A stretch of DNA of 64,000 nt from Chamaesiphon minutus PCC 6605 (GTDB lineage Bacteria > Cyanobacteriota > Cyanobacteriia > Cyanobacteriales > Chamaesiphonaceae). Shown here piece after piece: positions 43,432 to 52,179 of this stretch (positions are counted from its first letter, which is position 1; each line of letters begins with the position of its first letter). The notes beneath the pieces are model-generated. The model worked only from the letters and a program-made list of their open reading frames with translations. It did not search any database and was not told the origin of the DNA. The stretch is taken from contig NC_019697.1 in assembly GCF_000317145.1 (NCBI RefSeq), positions 1,798,001 through 1,862,000 of the forward strand. The letters run 5' to 3'. The position numbers and the translations under genes were made by a program.

Positions 43432-44708
43432 TTATCCTGCTGTATTGCGGCATTGATTTTTTTCCAATGCCTACTAGTTTGACCCTTGATCTCAGCAGAA
43501 TTCATAATTTTACTGGCTCGATAAGCATACTTTATAAAATTACGTTTGCCCAAATGGGTGAATCTTTCGTACAAACTTCTGCGATAAATTATCTCCCCCC
43601 GATCGCTCTCTTTAGCAGCTTTTTTTGTGAAATAAATTGCTCTTTTCATTCTGCGATAGTATCTCGAAACTGTTTGAGATCTTATTAAACGTTTTTGACC
43701 ATCAAAAATAAAACCTAAATACTGTAATGGCTGTGTTTCTGGATGATAATATAAAAGTCCATTTTCTCTGATAAATTCAGACTTCTCGCTCTTGTCTTCA
43801 TTGATTGTCAGGTTACTCCCACTATTTTGAATCTCTTGATGAACTTTACGCATCGTTTTGTCAGATTGTTCTGGGTGACAAATCCATAGAATGTCATCAC
43901 AATACCTTCTATAAATACCACCAGTTTCTAAGGCATGATTTGACATTAAAATGTCAAATTCCCAGAGAAAAATATTAGATAATAATGCACTAATTGGAGA
44001 GCCTTGAGGGATTCCATGCTCAGTTGTATTAATTTTAATGCTGCTTTTAAGCTTACTTCTAAATTCTTGTGATGAGCAAATACGTCTTCTACTCTGTAAC
44101 TCTCTAAAATCTTTAATATTTAACTCTTGGCACACATCACTCATATTGATATATGAGTATTTGGTAATCGATTTATATACTTTGTAGTGATCTTTTGGCA
44201 ACTTTGAGTTATTTAAATCTAGTAATCGACACCATGAGAGCTTTAGTTTCTTATGATCTATGCAATCGAAAAATTTTGAAATGTCAAAAGTTAAGACAAT
44301 GCAGTGCTCTCTCTTTTCTACTTCATCGAATACATCTTTGGCAAAATCAATGTTTGATTTCCCTAAAGCACGATATGCTAAAACTGAAGAATTTAGATGT
44401 GTTTCTTTAATCCTTTCTTCATACCTCTTGTTCAGTAAATGTGTGTACCAAGAGTAAATATGAGAGTCGATGTGACTAGCATACATGATGGGACGATCTT
44501 TACTACTAACTTTTTTTAGCTCGCGTTTGTATTTCGGCGTACACTGAATTTTTCTTAAAAACGGCCAAAAAGAATGATTGATAATATTTTCAGGAGTTTC
44601 TACCTTACTTTTAGCATAATCTTTAGAAACTCTAAAATCAAAATGTGGATAACCTCGTGGTTTGTACCACTTGTTAAGAGGATCGGAATTATTTACACTT
44701 TTTTGCAC
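43428..44708 (-). CDS. antiphage reverse transcriptase, DRT2-like (YCDD type)
   Basis: 426 aa, GTG start. Reverse-transcriptase blocks: IVLTFDISKFFDCIDHKKL (first Asp, ~128-146), HGIPQGSPISALLSNIFLWEFD, and the catalytic RRYCDDILWI with YCDD in place of YADD. A C-terminal segment (RRMKRAIYFTKKAAK, HLGKRNFIKYAYRA) looks like the thumb. There is no maturase or HNH domain, so this is not an intron enzyme. The length and the YCDD box match what I recall of DRT2, which copies an upstream RNA by rolling-circle synthesis. The 290-nt structured leader supports this. DRT2 as opposed to another RT class is an inference. Confidence 0.75.
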   Translation of the reverse strand: MQKSVNNSDPLNKWYKPRGYPHFDFRVSKDYAKSKVETPENIINHSFWPFLRKIQCTPKYKRELKKVSSKDRPIMYASHIDSHIYSWYTHLLNKRYEERIKETHLNSSVLAYRALGKSNIDFAKDVFDEVEKREHCIVLTFDISKFFDCIDHKKLKLSWCRLLDLNNSKLPKDHYKVYKSITKYSYINMSDVCQELNIKDFRELQSRRRICSSQEFRSKLKSSIKINTTEHGIPQGSPISALLSNIFLWEFDILMSNHALETGGIYRRYCDDILWICHPEQSDKTMRKVHQEIQNSGSNLTINEDKSEKSEFIRENGLLYYHPETQPLQYLGFIFDGQKRLIRSQTVSRYYRRMKRAIYFTKKAAKESDRGEIIYRRSLYERFTHLGKRNFIKYAYRASKIMNSAEIKGQTSRHWKKINAAIQQDN

Positions 44709-44999
44709 GTATTTTCATAATAATTTAGCAGAGCTAGAGAGGAAGAATAGGGGCATCCTTAAATATCCTCTCAGCGCACGCTTACTCCCTTTTCAACATA
44801 ATAATAGACCCAGGAAAAACCAAGTTTTTTATTACTTTGCTTTTAATTAAGTGTCTAGTTCTTAAATGACAAAAGAGTGTTCCGTACCTTTCGATACGCC
44901 CCCTCTATAAACTATGTTATGAGTCTGTTTGGACATCTACTTGACACTGGAGTGGCTTTCGTGATAAACAGTGACCCCCATACAAATAAGGTGCATGGG
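44709..44999 (-). ncRNA. candidate DRT2-type template RNA upstream of the RT
   Basis: The 424-bp gap before the RT contains no protein gene on its strand. A plausible promoter is TAGATA-17 bp-TATTAA, with the -10 at 45006-45011 and a start near 44999, giving ~290 nt before the RT. Visible helices, read 5' to 3' on this strand, are CCCAT...ATGGG near the 5' end, CACTG...CAGTG, and a closing stem AGTGTC-(AAG)-TAG with CTA-GACACT (44937-44948 with 44850-44858) around a 78-nt loop. A 7-bp hairpin GAGAGGA/TCCTCTC (44766-44772 with 44737-44743) lies just before the RT. Confidence 0.45.
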
Positions 45000-45132
45000 C
45001 TAAAGTTAATATGCCCTAATTTGAAAGTTATCTAACATCAGACGACAAATATCAAGTGACTTTAAGCTGCCAATTGTTCAACATTCAACTCGGTATGCAT
45101 CTTTCTTGAAAGCTGTATGGATAGCTTCAATC

Positions 45133-45762
45133 TCAAAACAATTCTGGCAGCTTCCGATATTCTGCCAGAACTTTATCCAACGGCTCGATAAACACTTTGA
45201 TTATCTCTTGGACAGTGCTGCGCGTCTTTGGAGTCAACCGCGTAAAAGCCACCATTAACGAGCGATGTTTGCTCTGGTCTGGCAAGGTATAGACAAGGGT
45301 GGACATCTCTAACGGTTCGAGGACATCAATCCGCGTCCCATACTGGTACAACGTCCGCATCGTTTTAGTTGTCATGCCCGTGGCAAGCAGATCGTACCAT
45401 TGCTGCTGAGAAACACTCATCGGCATCAAAAACTGCACCTTGATGTTCTTTGCCAGCAATGGCTCTAATTCTTCGACCACTCGATCCGCTTCCCAAGCAT
45501 CGGTAGGAAGCGTTTGCCAGTAATAGGTATCTTCAAGCGATCGTACTCCTGATGAAACGAGATAATCGTTGAACTTCTCTGGCACTAAATCCGAGATGAC
45601 TACCGCACCTGTCTCATCCTCCAATAGCTCGTCAAGATCGGCGGTACCGCACAGTTCAAAATCGGCGGTAATCAGCTTGATATCGTATGACTTCATCAAA
45701 CTCTCGATCGCCTTGACACATAAATCCGTGTATCTGTTACAGGGGATTAGATGTAGCATCAA
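45133..45762 (-). CDS. unknown protein at the end of the partition operon, 209 aa
   Basis: No family recognised. It reads as an alpha/beta protein (IPCNRYTDLCVKAIESLMKS, then IKLITADFEL and GAVVISDLVP), with a basic-aromatic C-terminus. The start overlaps the ParA-like gene's stop by 4 bp, so it is translationally coupled and part of the segregation operon. It could be an adaptor or cargo-linking factor for the ATPase. The gene is followed by the DRT2-like leader. Confidence 0.65.
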   Translation of the reverse strand: MMLHLIPCNRYTDLCVKAIESLMKSYDIKLITADFELCGTADLDELLEDETGAVVISDLVPEKFNDYLVSSGVRSLEDTYYWQTLPTDAWEADRVVEELEPLLAKNIKVQFLMPMSVSQQQWYDLLATGMTTKTMRTLYQYGTRIDVLEPLEMSTLVYTLPDQSKHRSLMVAFTRLTPKTRSTVQEIIKVFIEPLDKVLAEYRKLPELF

Positions 45763-46682
45763 AAATATCCAGTATTTTTAACGGTCGCGAAACTGCGCTC
45801 TAACCAAGTTTTCAGGCGGTAGGCTACTCGCTGATTGATATCTGGAGCGGTGAGAATTTCACTGAATGTGAGGTTTTCTCTCTGGAGCCGGATCGATAAC
45901 TCTTCTGAAAGCACTACTTTATCGATGACTACTGCTTTTAGTTCTTTCTTGGCAATCATTTCATTGAGATCTGGATTGACTAAACCTAGCCTGTAGTTCT
46001 CCCACTCACTACTGCTACCAATCCCTTTATTGACGACCAGACAGTATTGTAGCTCTGGATATTTATACATGAAGTTTTCTAGTAAACTCAATGATTCATA
46101 AGACCCGTCGGATACCCAGAACAGCACAATTTGGATGGTGGTTGCCATTAAAGCAAGATCGGTTTCATCCAACCAATAACAAAGCCCTGACTGGGATTGA
46201 GATGGCAGCGAAATTATTGTATTGTCGCTTAACTCAACTACTTCAGAAAGCCTGTCTCGACTTTTAGTATCGTCGGGATTATTACTTAGTACTATCTGTT
46301 CCGAGAGCAATTTCTTGAGTCGAACTAGTGCATCTAATTGTCTACCTTCACTTCCTTCTATTGTCTCAAATAGTTGCTCCGCTCGAACATTGCTAGACGA
46401 CCACTGTTGGTATATATCCTTGAGATATGCTTTAGCAACGTTGGGAGTGGTTTTATCTAAGTCGAGGATAGTCGGGTCGCGATCTAACTGTAATAACAGC
46501 TCGATCAGAATGTATGTAAACCAAGTTTTGCCTACGCCCCCCTTCTCCCCACCCACAATGAATAGATGTTTGAGGATATTTGTATTGAGATCGACATGTG
46601 CCTCTAAATGTCCGTTAGATTCTGTAATTGCGGATGCTTCCATTTCTGGCTGTACCGTGGATTGTGCATTTGTTTCGCTCAT
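45759..46682 (-). CDS. ParA/MinD-type P-loop ATPase
   Basis: 307 aa. A deviant Walker A, GGEKGGVGKTWFTYILI (~43-59), follows a ~37-residue acidic N-terminal extension. Walker A' is ILDLDKTTPNV (~76-86). The usual ParA motif with D-x-P-P is not obvious; TIISLPSQSQSGLC may stand in its place. It lies 13 bp after the ParM-like gene. Finding ParA-like and actin-like ATPases in one operon is unusual, as partition loci normally use one or the other. It could position the plasmid, or serve mobilisation like TraL. Confidence 0.8.
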   Translation of the reverse strand: MSETNAQSTVQPEMEASAITESNGHLEAHVDLNTNILKHLFIVGGEKGGVGKTWFTYILIELLLQLDRDPTILDLDKTTPNVAKAYLKDIYQQWSSSNVRAEQLFETIEGSEGRQLDALVRLKKLLSEQIVLSNNPDDTKSRDRLSEVVELSDNTIISLPSQSQSGLCYWLDETDLALMATTIQIVLFWVSDGSYESLSLLENFMYKYPELQYCLVVNKGIGSSSEWENYRLGLVNPDLNEMIAKKELKAVVIDKVVLSEELSIRLQRENLTFSEILTAPDINQRVAYRLKTWLERSFATVKNTGYF

Positions 46683-46695
46683 TTACTTTCTCCTG

Positions 46696-47943
46696 TTAAG
46701 CAGTTTCTAAGTCTGACTTTAACCGTGAATTCACCCAATACCATAAACTGTAAATGTCAGCAAATCTCTCTTTGCTGACACTACTAAATCTAATACTTTC
46801 AGGAATATCTATTGCTAGATGAGTGTGTAGTTTTGTTAGACCATTTTTAATTATCTTTTTTTCTAAAAAGGATTTAAAATCTTCGTTTAAGTACTCTACC
46901 GTGCCACCACCCAACAAAATTAGATCGGATCTTGATGGCATCATTTCATTCAACCAATCTTTGACTCTAACTGAGTAGGCAATATTTTCCTTTTCAATTA
47001 CTGCAATCAGCATGTCTACTTCAGCTACTCGATCTTCACCTGAGTTTTTGAGTAAGGGATTAAATACTAACTCTGACTCGACCTGACATTCGGTGAGTTG
47101 GCAATCGAATAGCTCTAGTTCTCGCTTTAATCGATCCCGATGAGAGTAATCGAAACCGCTAAAATCTCGAAGACCCCGTTCGCGATCGTCGATCTGGCGA
47201 GTATATTTTGCTATTTGCTGTTTAAAGTAAGTGTAGTTAAATACTGGCTCGATGAGATCTTCAATCCGATATCCGGTCTTACCTGCAATCTCTTTGAGCA
47301 AATTATGGAAACCTAAGTCTGAAGTTTGAGAGCCATTGACCGACCCGTAGTTTGCCATGAAGATACTAGTGTTCCGAAATCCCACCATTACCACCGTAAT
47401 CGTGGCAATCTCTTTTAAATTTAACTCTTGCCCTAGCAATAATCCCATCCCTTCTGGAAAAGGAGATAAGCTCTTGAGCTTGGGCTTAATTCTACCCCTG
47501 GGAGTAACTAAATCCTTCACCGCAGCATTAATCCGAGCGGCGATCGTCTGCTTATGCTCCCACTCTGCCGGAGGTAAGACAAATGTTAGCGACAACTCAA
47601 ACCGCTCTGGTAGTTGAAACTTTTGGGCGAAGATACTAATTACCGCACAGGCTTTCTGGACGGCACTAGTAAACTTTAACGGCTTCACCTTTAAAGAGCT
47701 ATTAAATTTTGTTGTTGCTAAGTTGCCCAGCGCATAAGATTTCCCCTCAATTGTCACCCAACTTTGATGTTCGCTAAAGTCTGGATCGCAAGTCAACAAC
47801 GAATCATTCTCAACTTCCACACAATGAGGTGACATCGATAAAGTGATGCAATCTGATGGCGTACCGACGAGACTACCGATCGCTTTAGTTGCAGAGGCAC
47901 CAAAATCGACTGCCAACAACAAATGGGGTACTTTTTGCTTCAT
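46696..47943 (-). CDS. ParM/StbA-like actin-type partition ATPase
   Basis: 415 aa. The actin-fold phosphate-1 motif is LLLAVDFGASATKAIGSLVG (~8-27) and the adenosine motif is LILLGGGTVEYL (~343-354). A middle segment (TITVVMVGFRNTSIF) fits phosphate-2. Length is right for ParM/Alp-type plasmid actins, which form filaments that push plasmid copies apart. The gene follows the ParR-like gene after 48 bp and lies downstream of the 11-bp repeat array. Confidence 0.82.
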   Translation of the reverse strand: MKQKVPHLLLAVDFGASATKAIGSLVGTPSDCITLSMSPHCVEVENDSLLTCDPDFSEHQSWVTIEGKSYALGNLATTKFNSSLKVKPLKFTSAVQKACAVISIFAQKFQLPERFELSLTFVLPPAEWEHKQTIAARINAAVKDLVTPRGRIKPKLKSLSPFPEGMGLLLGQELNLKEIATITVVMVGFRNTSIFMANYGSVNGSQTSDLGFHNLLKEIAGKTGYRIEDLIEPVFNYTYFKQQIAKYTRQIDDRERGLRDFSGFDYSHRDRLKRELELFDCQLTECQVESELVFNPLLKNSGEDRVAEVDMLIAVIEKENIAYSVRVKDWLNEMMPSRSDLILLGGGTVEYLNEDFKSFLEKKIIKNGLTKLHTHLAIDIPESIRFSSVSKERFADIYSLWYWVNSRLKSDLETA

Positions 47944-47991
47944 GGTATGCTTTGCTCGTCCCCCGACCCTTGAGGGCAGGGCTAGTGAATG

Positions 47992-48480
47992 CTAGAAATT
48001 TAGGGGCAAAGAGTCAGGATCGTCACTGAAATCTTCAGGGATGTCATCTTTTGAGGTATTACGGCTAATCTCCTCATCTTCATTTCCTTCGGGTTCATGT
48101 ATTACCCTCATCCGTGATAACGGCTGTGTTCTTGGTTGTGGAGGACTTACTATGCTTTCAAATGTCATCGTTCCCAATCCAAATCTCATCAGAGACTGTG
48201 GTGTCAAATGAATTTTTCGTTTGATGCGATGATAGTCCACTATGTAGTTCATCTGTCTCCACAATGATTGTAGAGCCTCTAAAATGGCTAGCTCGACATC
48301 TTCATCTGTATTATTTGGATCTTCAGACAAAGCGTTCGCCCGAAAGTGGGCTTTAGCGGCTGCGAGTAATTGTCCCTTAACGTTCTTATTTGACTTGAGA
48401 TAGTTTGCCAGTAGCAGTTCGTCAGGATCGTTGTCTAGCAGATCTATCGTTAATAGCTTCTTAATCTTTTTGATCGTCAT
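47992..48480 (-). CDS. ParR-like partition adaptor, 162 aa
   Basis: The N-terminal ~55 residues (KLLTIDLLDNDPDELLLANY, LKSNKNVKGQLLAAAKAHF) fit the ribbon-helix-helix pattern of ParR/StbB proteins: a short strand, an Asp-Pro turn, helix, Ser/Asn loop, helix. The C-terminal tail is acidic and disordered (many Asp and Glu after residue 125), as in ParR, where the tail binds the actin filament. The gene sits between the 11-bp repeats and the ParM-like gene. Order repeats-ParR-ParM differs from R1, where ParM comes first. Confidence 0.65.
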   Translation of the reverse strand: MTIKKIKKLLTIDLLDNDPDELLLANYLKSNKNVKGQLLAAAKAHFRANALSEDPNNTDEDVELAILEALQSLWRQMNYIVDYHRIKRKIHLTPQSLMRFGLGTMTFESIVSPPQPRTQPLSRMRVIHEPEGNEDEEISRNTSKDDIPEDFSDDPDSLPLNF

Positions 48481-48590
48481 ACTTTATCGATCGCTACCCG
48501 TTCAAGCATTCATTTCAGTCTAACAGTTTCTAACTTGTATTGCGATCGTCGGGGATCTATTCCTGCATTATGTGTTGAATTTCCTGGCAT

Positions 48591-48788
48591 TTAAACATGA
48601 GTTAAACCTGGGTCAAACCTGGGTTAAACCTGGGTCAAACCTGGGTCGAACACGAGTCGAACACGAGTCGAACACGAGTCGAACACGAGTCGAACACGAG
48701 TCGAACCTAAATTAAACATGAGTCAAACCTGGGTTCAACCTGGGTTCAACCTGGGTCAGACCTGGGTTCAACCTGGGTCAAAAATGAT
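48591..48788. repeat. array of 17-18 direct 11-bp repeats (probable parC-type centromere)
   Basis: Seventeen uninterrupted 11-bp units run from 48591 to 48777, with a decayed eighteenth to 48788. Two unit types occur: TYAAACCTGGG or TTCAACCTGGG (outer blocks) and TCGAACACGAG (units 6-10, five identical copies). Unit 11 is a hybrid and units 1 and 12 read TTAAACATGAG. The period equals about one DNA turn and equals that of the R1 parC repeats bound by ParR. The array starts 110 bp before the ParR-like start codon. Replication iterons are the alternative. Confidence 0.9.
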
Positions 48789-48925
48789 AGATAAATAGTT
48801 ACTGCTCAAATTGATGTCCCATGCTCGATATTTCTAGTATTAATATAAGGATTTGGATTAGTATCGATATCAAAGCACATTACTTACCCGCCAATAGCGC
48901 AGCTATTTTGGCTAATCTCACACCT

Positions 48926-49004
48926 AGCCAGCTATGTGTATCGTCTGACGACTCGTTAAGTCTATCGACTTAACAACACACAGCATGGCTGGGGAGTTCC
49001 CCAG
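48926..49004. other. candidate oriT with nested inverted repeats
   Basis: AGCCA..GCTATGTGT (from 48926) pairs imperfectly with ACACACAGCATGGCT (to 48990). Inside is a perfect hairpin TTAAGTC-TATC-GACTTAA (48956-48973), and directly after is CTGGGGA-GT-TCCCCAG (48989-49004). It lies between the centromere-like array and mobC-relaxase, where oriT is expected. The nick site is not identified. Confidence 0.5.
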
Positions 49005-49172
49005 ACCCTCATCCCTAGTTCTATCATTACTTAATATTTTCTAGCACAAACATTAGCTTTTTAAATTCTGTATTTTTGTGTTTTATTACTGTAACTTCTA
49101 TGTTGACGATTGAAACTTGCGTGTATTGCGTGGGTATCTGCTAACTCGATTCTTAACTACGAATTGTGCTAT

Positions 49173-49568
49173 ATGGGTAAGAGCAAGCAAATTAAGAACA
49201 ACCGGATTACTCTACGATTTATTAACGATCTATTTGACGAGATCGCTGTACAGGCAGAAGCTTGTAACTCAACCGCCACGGTATACCTTCAGAACTTAAT
49301 CGATCGTGTCCTGCGCTCTACTCCTACTCCACTAACTCTAGTAACTCACCGCGACCGCGATTTGGAACTCTATCGCGCCTACTTACTGTGGCACCAAGAG
49401 TTACGATCTCAAGGTAACAACCTCAATCAGATTACCAAAGCGATTCATGCGGCAAATCTAGACGATCGAATGGTCGATCCTACCAATTGTTTGCGAGTGT
49501 TATCGAGCATCGCTAAAGCCAATCAGGAAATTGCTGCCGCCATTGCTAAATTGGAGCAATCGCTTTGA
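49173..49568 (+). CDS. MobC-like relaxosome accessory protein
   Basis: 131 aa from the ATG at 49173; the TTG at 49110 would add 21 poorly matching residues. N-terminal ribbon-helix-helix-like basic region (KSKQIKNNRITLRFINDLFD) and the C-terminal block ELRSQGNNLNQITKAIHAAN, typical of MobC/MbeC proteins that bind oriT and help the relaxase. The stop overlaps the relaxase TTG start, so the pair is translationally coupled. Confidence 0.85.
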   Translation: MGKSKQIKNNRITLRFINDLFDEIAVQAEACNSTATVYLQNLIDRVLRSTPTPLTLVTHRDRDLELYRAYLLWHQELRSQGNNLNQITKAIHAANLDDRMVDPTNCLRVLSSIAKANQEIAAAIAKLEQSL

Positions 49569-51406
49569 TTAGCAACATTACCAAAGGGTCGAATTTTGGC
49601 GGGTTGCTGCGCTATTTACTACACGAATCAAAGCAACCCCAGATCGTCGCGCCCTATATGTTGGCTGATAACGCGAGCGATTTGGCGATCGAGTTCGATC
49701 GAATTGCCAGTCTGCGGCCCACGACTCAATTACCCGTCCGGCATATCTCGCTGTCCTTTGCACCCGCCGATGATGGCAAGGTATCGGATTCAGATAAAGA
49801 AGCGATCGTCGTGCGGGTAGTTGCCGAAATGGGGTACGAAGATTGTCAATTTATCGGTATCGCCCACCACCGCGACGACCCAGGACATGACTTACCACAC
49901 GACCACGAACATCTACATATCGTTGTGAATGCCGTCAATGTTCATGGGGAGAGAGTTTCTGATAGTTGGGACAGGTTCAGGATTCAACCGATTCTGCGGG
50001 AGATCGAGCGCGACTTTGGCTTGCAGCCCGTCAAAAACTCTTGGGAACTAGATCGGGATAGATCTGCTCAAGCCAAGCCACAAGTCTCGACCGACTTGAA
50101 GCAACAAGTCGATCGATCCTTAGAGGACTGCCCCAATCTAGAGACTTGGCTGATGCGCTTGCAGGAGTCCCAAATCGATGTCCGATTTGCCCTGAGAAAA
50201 GATAATAAGATCAATGGCATTACTTATCTTCAAGATGGTAAAGCCTATAAGGGCAGCGACATTGGGGCAAGTTGGAGTGCGATCGAGCAACGAGTTCCCA
50301 TAGTCCCCGACAACCTTCCCCTCATCAGGGCGGCTAATGCCAAAAGCCAGGAGCATCGGATCGATTTAGGCGAGATCGACCGACAGAACTTCAATCGGGC
50401 AGCGGTGATGGCAAATGCAACCTTAAAGGGGCGCGAACGGGTCAAAACCGGACGACTCGACATCAAACGCGATGGTGACACTCTGACGGCTTACCGGATG
50501 CGTCCACATCGCCAAATCTTGAAAGCGATCGAGACACAAGGGGGATGGGAACCTGTGGGTTTTCCAAATATCGATCGTGTAGATCTCAATTTATTGACGA
50601 AACTATCTGGCGATCGAGACGCGTCAGTCTACATATCAGAAGAGAAGGATCTGACAATCGACCGTAAACCCCCAACAATTGAAGTGTCCCCGACCGCCGC
50701 TGCTGTACCGAAGCGCGACCGGATTGAGGCGGAAATCGACCTTTACCCATCGATAGTCGAACGCCAGGAGCAATCAGACCAGACATCGACGGCATTGCCA
50801 GTACAGCGACCTTCGATTTTCCATGCGGAGATTAAGTTCGATATTGAGGCAATTACCAAGACTATCCATCAAAACTTTGCCGATACCCAAGAGCGGATAC
50901 GGCAAAGTGGGAGCAACTATTCACAAAGGCTCGATCGGACTTTTGGAACGTTAATGTCTGGCGAACCGCCCCAACCCCAAGGACGAGTCGAGACTGTGAA
51001 TGACACCCAGCAATTTGTGGACAATGGGATCGAGCGACTGCCAGAGCTAGCACAGTCAAACAGTACCCCCGTAACTTTGAAGCAAATCATCGACCTGAAG
51101 AACTACTATAAAAAGTCCCACGAAGGACGCGCCAAGACGGAGAGCGTCGATGCCCAAGAAAAGTTTGACATCTATAAGTTTCAAATATCTCAGCATGGTA
51201 AAGCGGTAACGGGCGATCCGAATCTCAAGCTGACAAATAAGTTTTTTAAGACCTTCGAGTCCGATCGGGTGATGCTCTCAACCACAGATCGAGCTAACTT
51301 AGGTGCGGCTTCGGCGTTTGCGAACGAACAGGCACAGATCGCTCTTGAAATCGCCCAAGCATCATTGCTCGAAACCAAACAGCGCAGCCGTGGATTTTCG
51401 AGGTGA
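49565..51406 (+). CDS. relaxase/mobilisation nuclease (MobP/VirD2-like)
   Basis: 613 aa, TTG start overlapping the mobC stop. The N-terminal relaxase domain has the catalytic-Tyr region (GLLRYLLHESKQ, ~12-23), FDRIASLRP, HISLSFAPADDGKV and the metal-binding His cluster HDLPHDHEHLHIVVNAV (~108-124). A repeated Arg/Asp-rich linker region follows, then a helical C-terminus from ~450. It nicks at oriT and pilots the strand in conjugation. No VirB/VirD4 transfer genes are in the window, so it marks a mobilisable unit rather than a self-transmissible one. Appears complete. Confidence 0.88.
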   Translation: MISNITKGSNFGGLLRYLLHESKQPQIVAPYMLADNASDLAIEFDRIASLRPTTQLPVRHISLSFAPADDGKVSDSDKEAIVVRVVAEMGYEDCQFIGIAHHRDDPGHDLPHDHEHLHIVVNAVNVHGERVSDSWDRFRIQPILREIERDFGLQPVKNSWELDRDRSAQAKPQVSTDLKQQVDRSLEDCPNLETWLMRLQESQIDVRFALRKDNKINGITYLQDGKAYKGSDIGASWSAIEQRVPIVPDNLPLIRAANAKSQEHRIDLGEIDRQNFNRAAVMANATLKGRERVKTGRLDIKRDGDTLTAYRMRPHRQILKAIETQGGWEPVGFPNIDRVDLNLLTKLSGDRDASVYISEEKDLTIDRKPPTIEVSPTAAAVPKRDRIEAEIDLYPSIVERQEQSDQTSTALPVQRPSIFHAEIKFDIEAITKTIHQNFADTQERIRQSGSNYSQRLDRTFGTLMSGEPPQPQGRVETVNDTQQFVDNGIERLPELAQSNSTPVTLKQIIDLKNYYKKSHEGRAKTESVDAQEKFDIYKFQISQHGKAVTGDPNLKLTNKFFKTFESDRVMLSTTDRANLGAASAFANEQAQIALEIAQASLLETKQRSRGFSR

Positions 51407-52179
51407 TTTGTTGAAAATGATATAATTAGTGTACACAAGCGATCGTCAACATTGAGTAATATGAATGTAAAATCGGCGGCTCATGGTATCGTTTCTAAGT
51501 CGAATATTTGTGAAGTTGGAATTAACGAAGAAGAGTTCTCAGCCAATGTTATTGAAAGTCCGAAAATAAATGGATTGTACTTAGGTTGGATACGCAAAGA
51601 CACTCACAGATGGGAGCCTCTAGCTAAATTAACGATTGTTGAAGGCGGATATACAGCTCACTATACTAGCAACCATGAGGAAATATCAGCCCTGTATCCC
51701 GGATATAAGGATCTCTTGATCTGGTCGGAGCTAAATGTTGTAAATAGAGATTTTCCACATATTTTTCGGAATAGAATGCCCCTATTGCGAAATGACGTAA
51801 AAAAGCATTGTGAATTTCTGAAAATAGATTATCCCCAGATCGATAAAATTGCCTATGCTAGTCGATACGGAGGAAGAATTTGTGGCGACCAGTTCAGTAT
51901 TTGTCCGTCGATCGAACCCGATGCAGATGATAACTATACTTTCTACTGCACTTTAAATGGTGTAGAGCAAAGAGAAGAACCCAAACAAATTTGGCGACAA
52001 ATCAAAGATCGATTGGGAAAATTTCAGCTATTTAAAAATAGAGATGAATTTTACATAGAATTTGAAGGTACGATCCTCGGACATCTTGAAAGCTATTTCG
52101 GACTCATTGAAGGTGAAATAGCCAAGATTGAAATTGTCAACTTTTCCGATCCTGACAACTGGCAGGGATATGGAATACT

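Noticed and set aside
43428-44708. Intron-encoded or retron RT
   Set aside because: No maturase domain and no domain V near it. YCDD and length fit DRT2 better; no retron msr/msd with a conserved branching G was recognised.
45006-45055. TTGATA with TAGATA as the leader promoter
   Set aside because: Spacing is only ~15 bp; the downstream TAGATA-17-TATTAA pair fits better, though neither is strong.
48591-48788. CRISPR array
   Set aside because: Units are 11 bp, contiguous and without spacers, and no cas genes are present.
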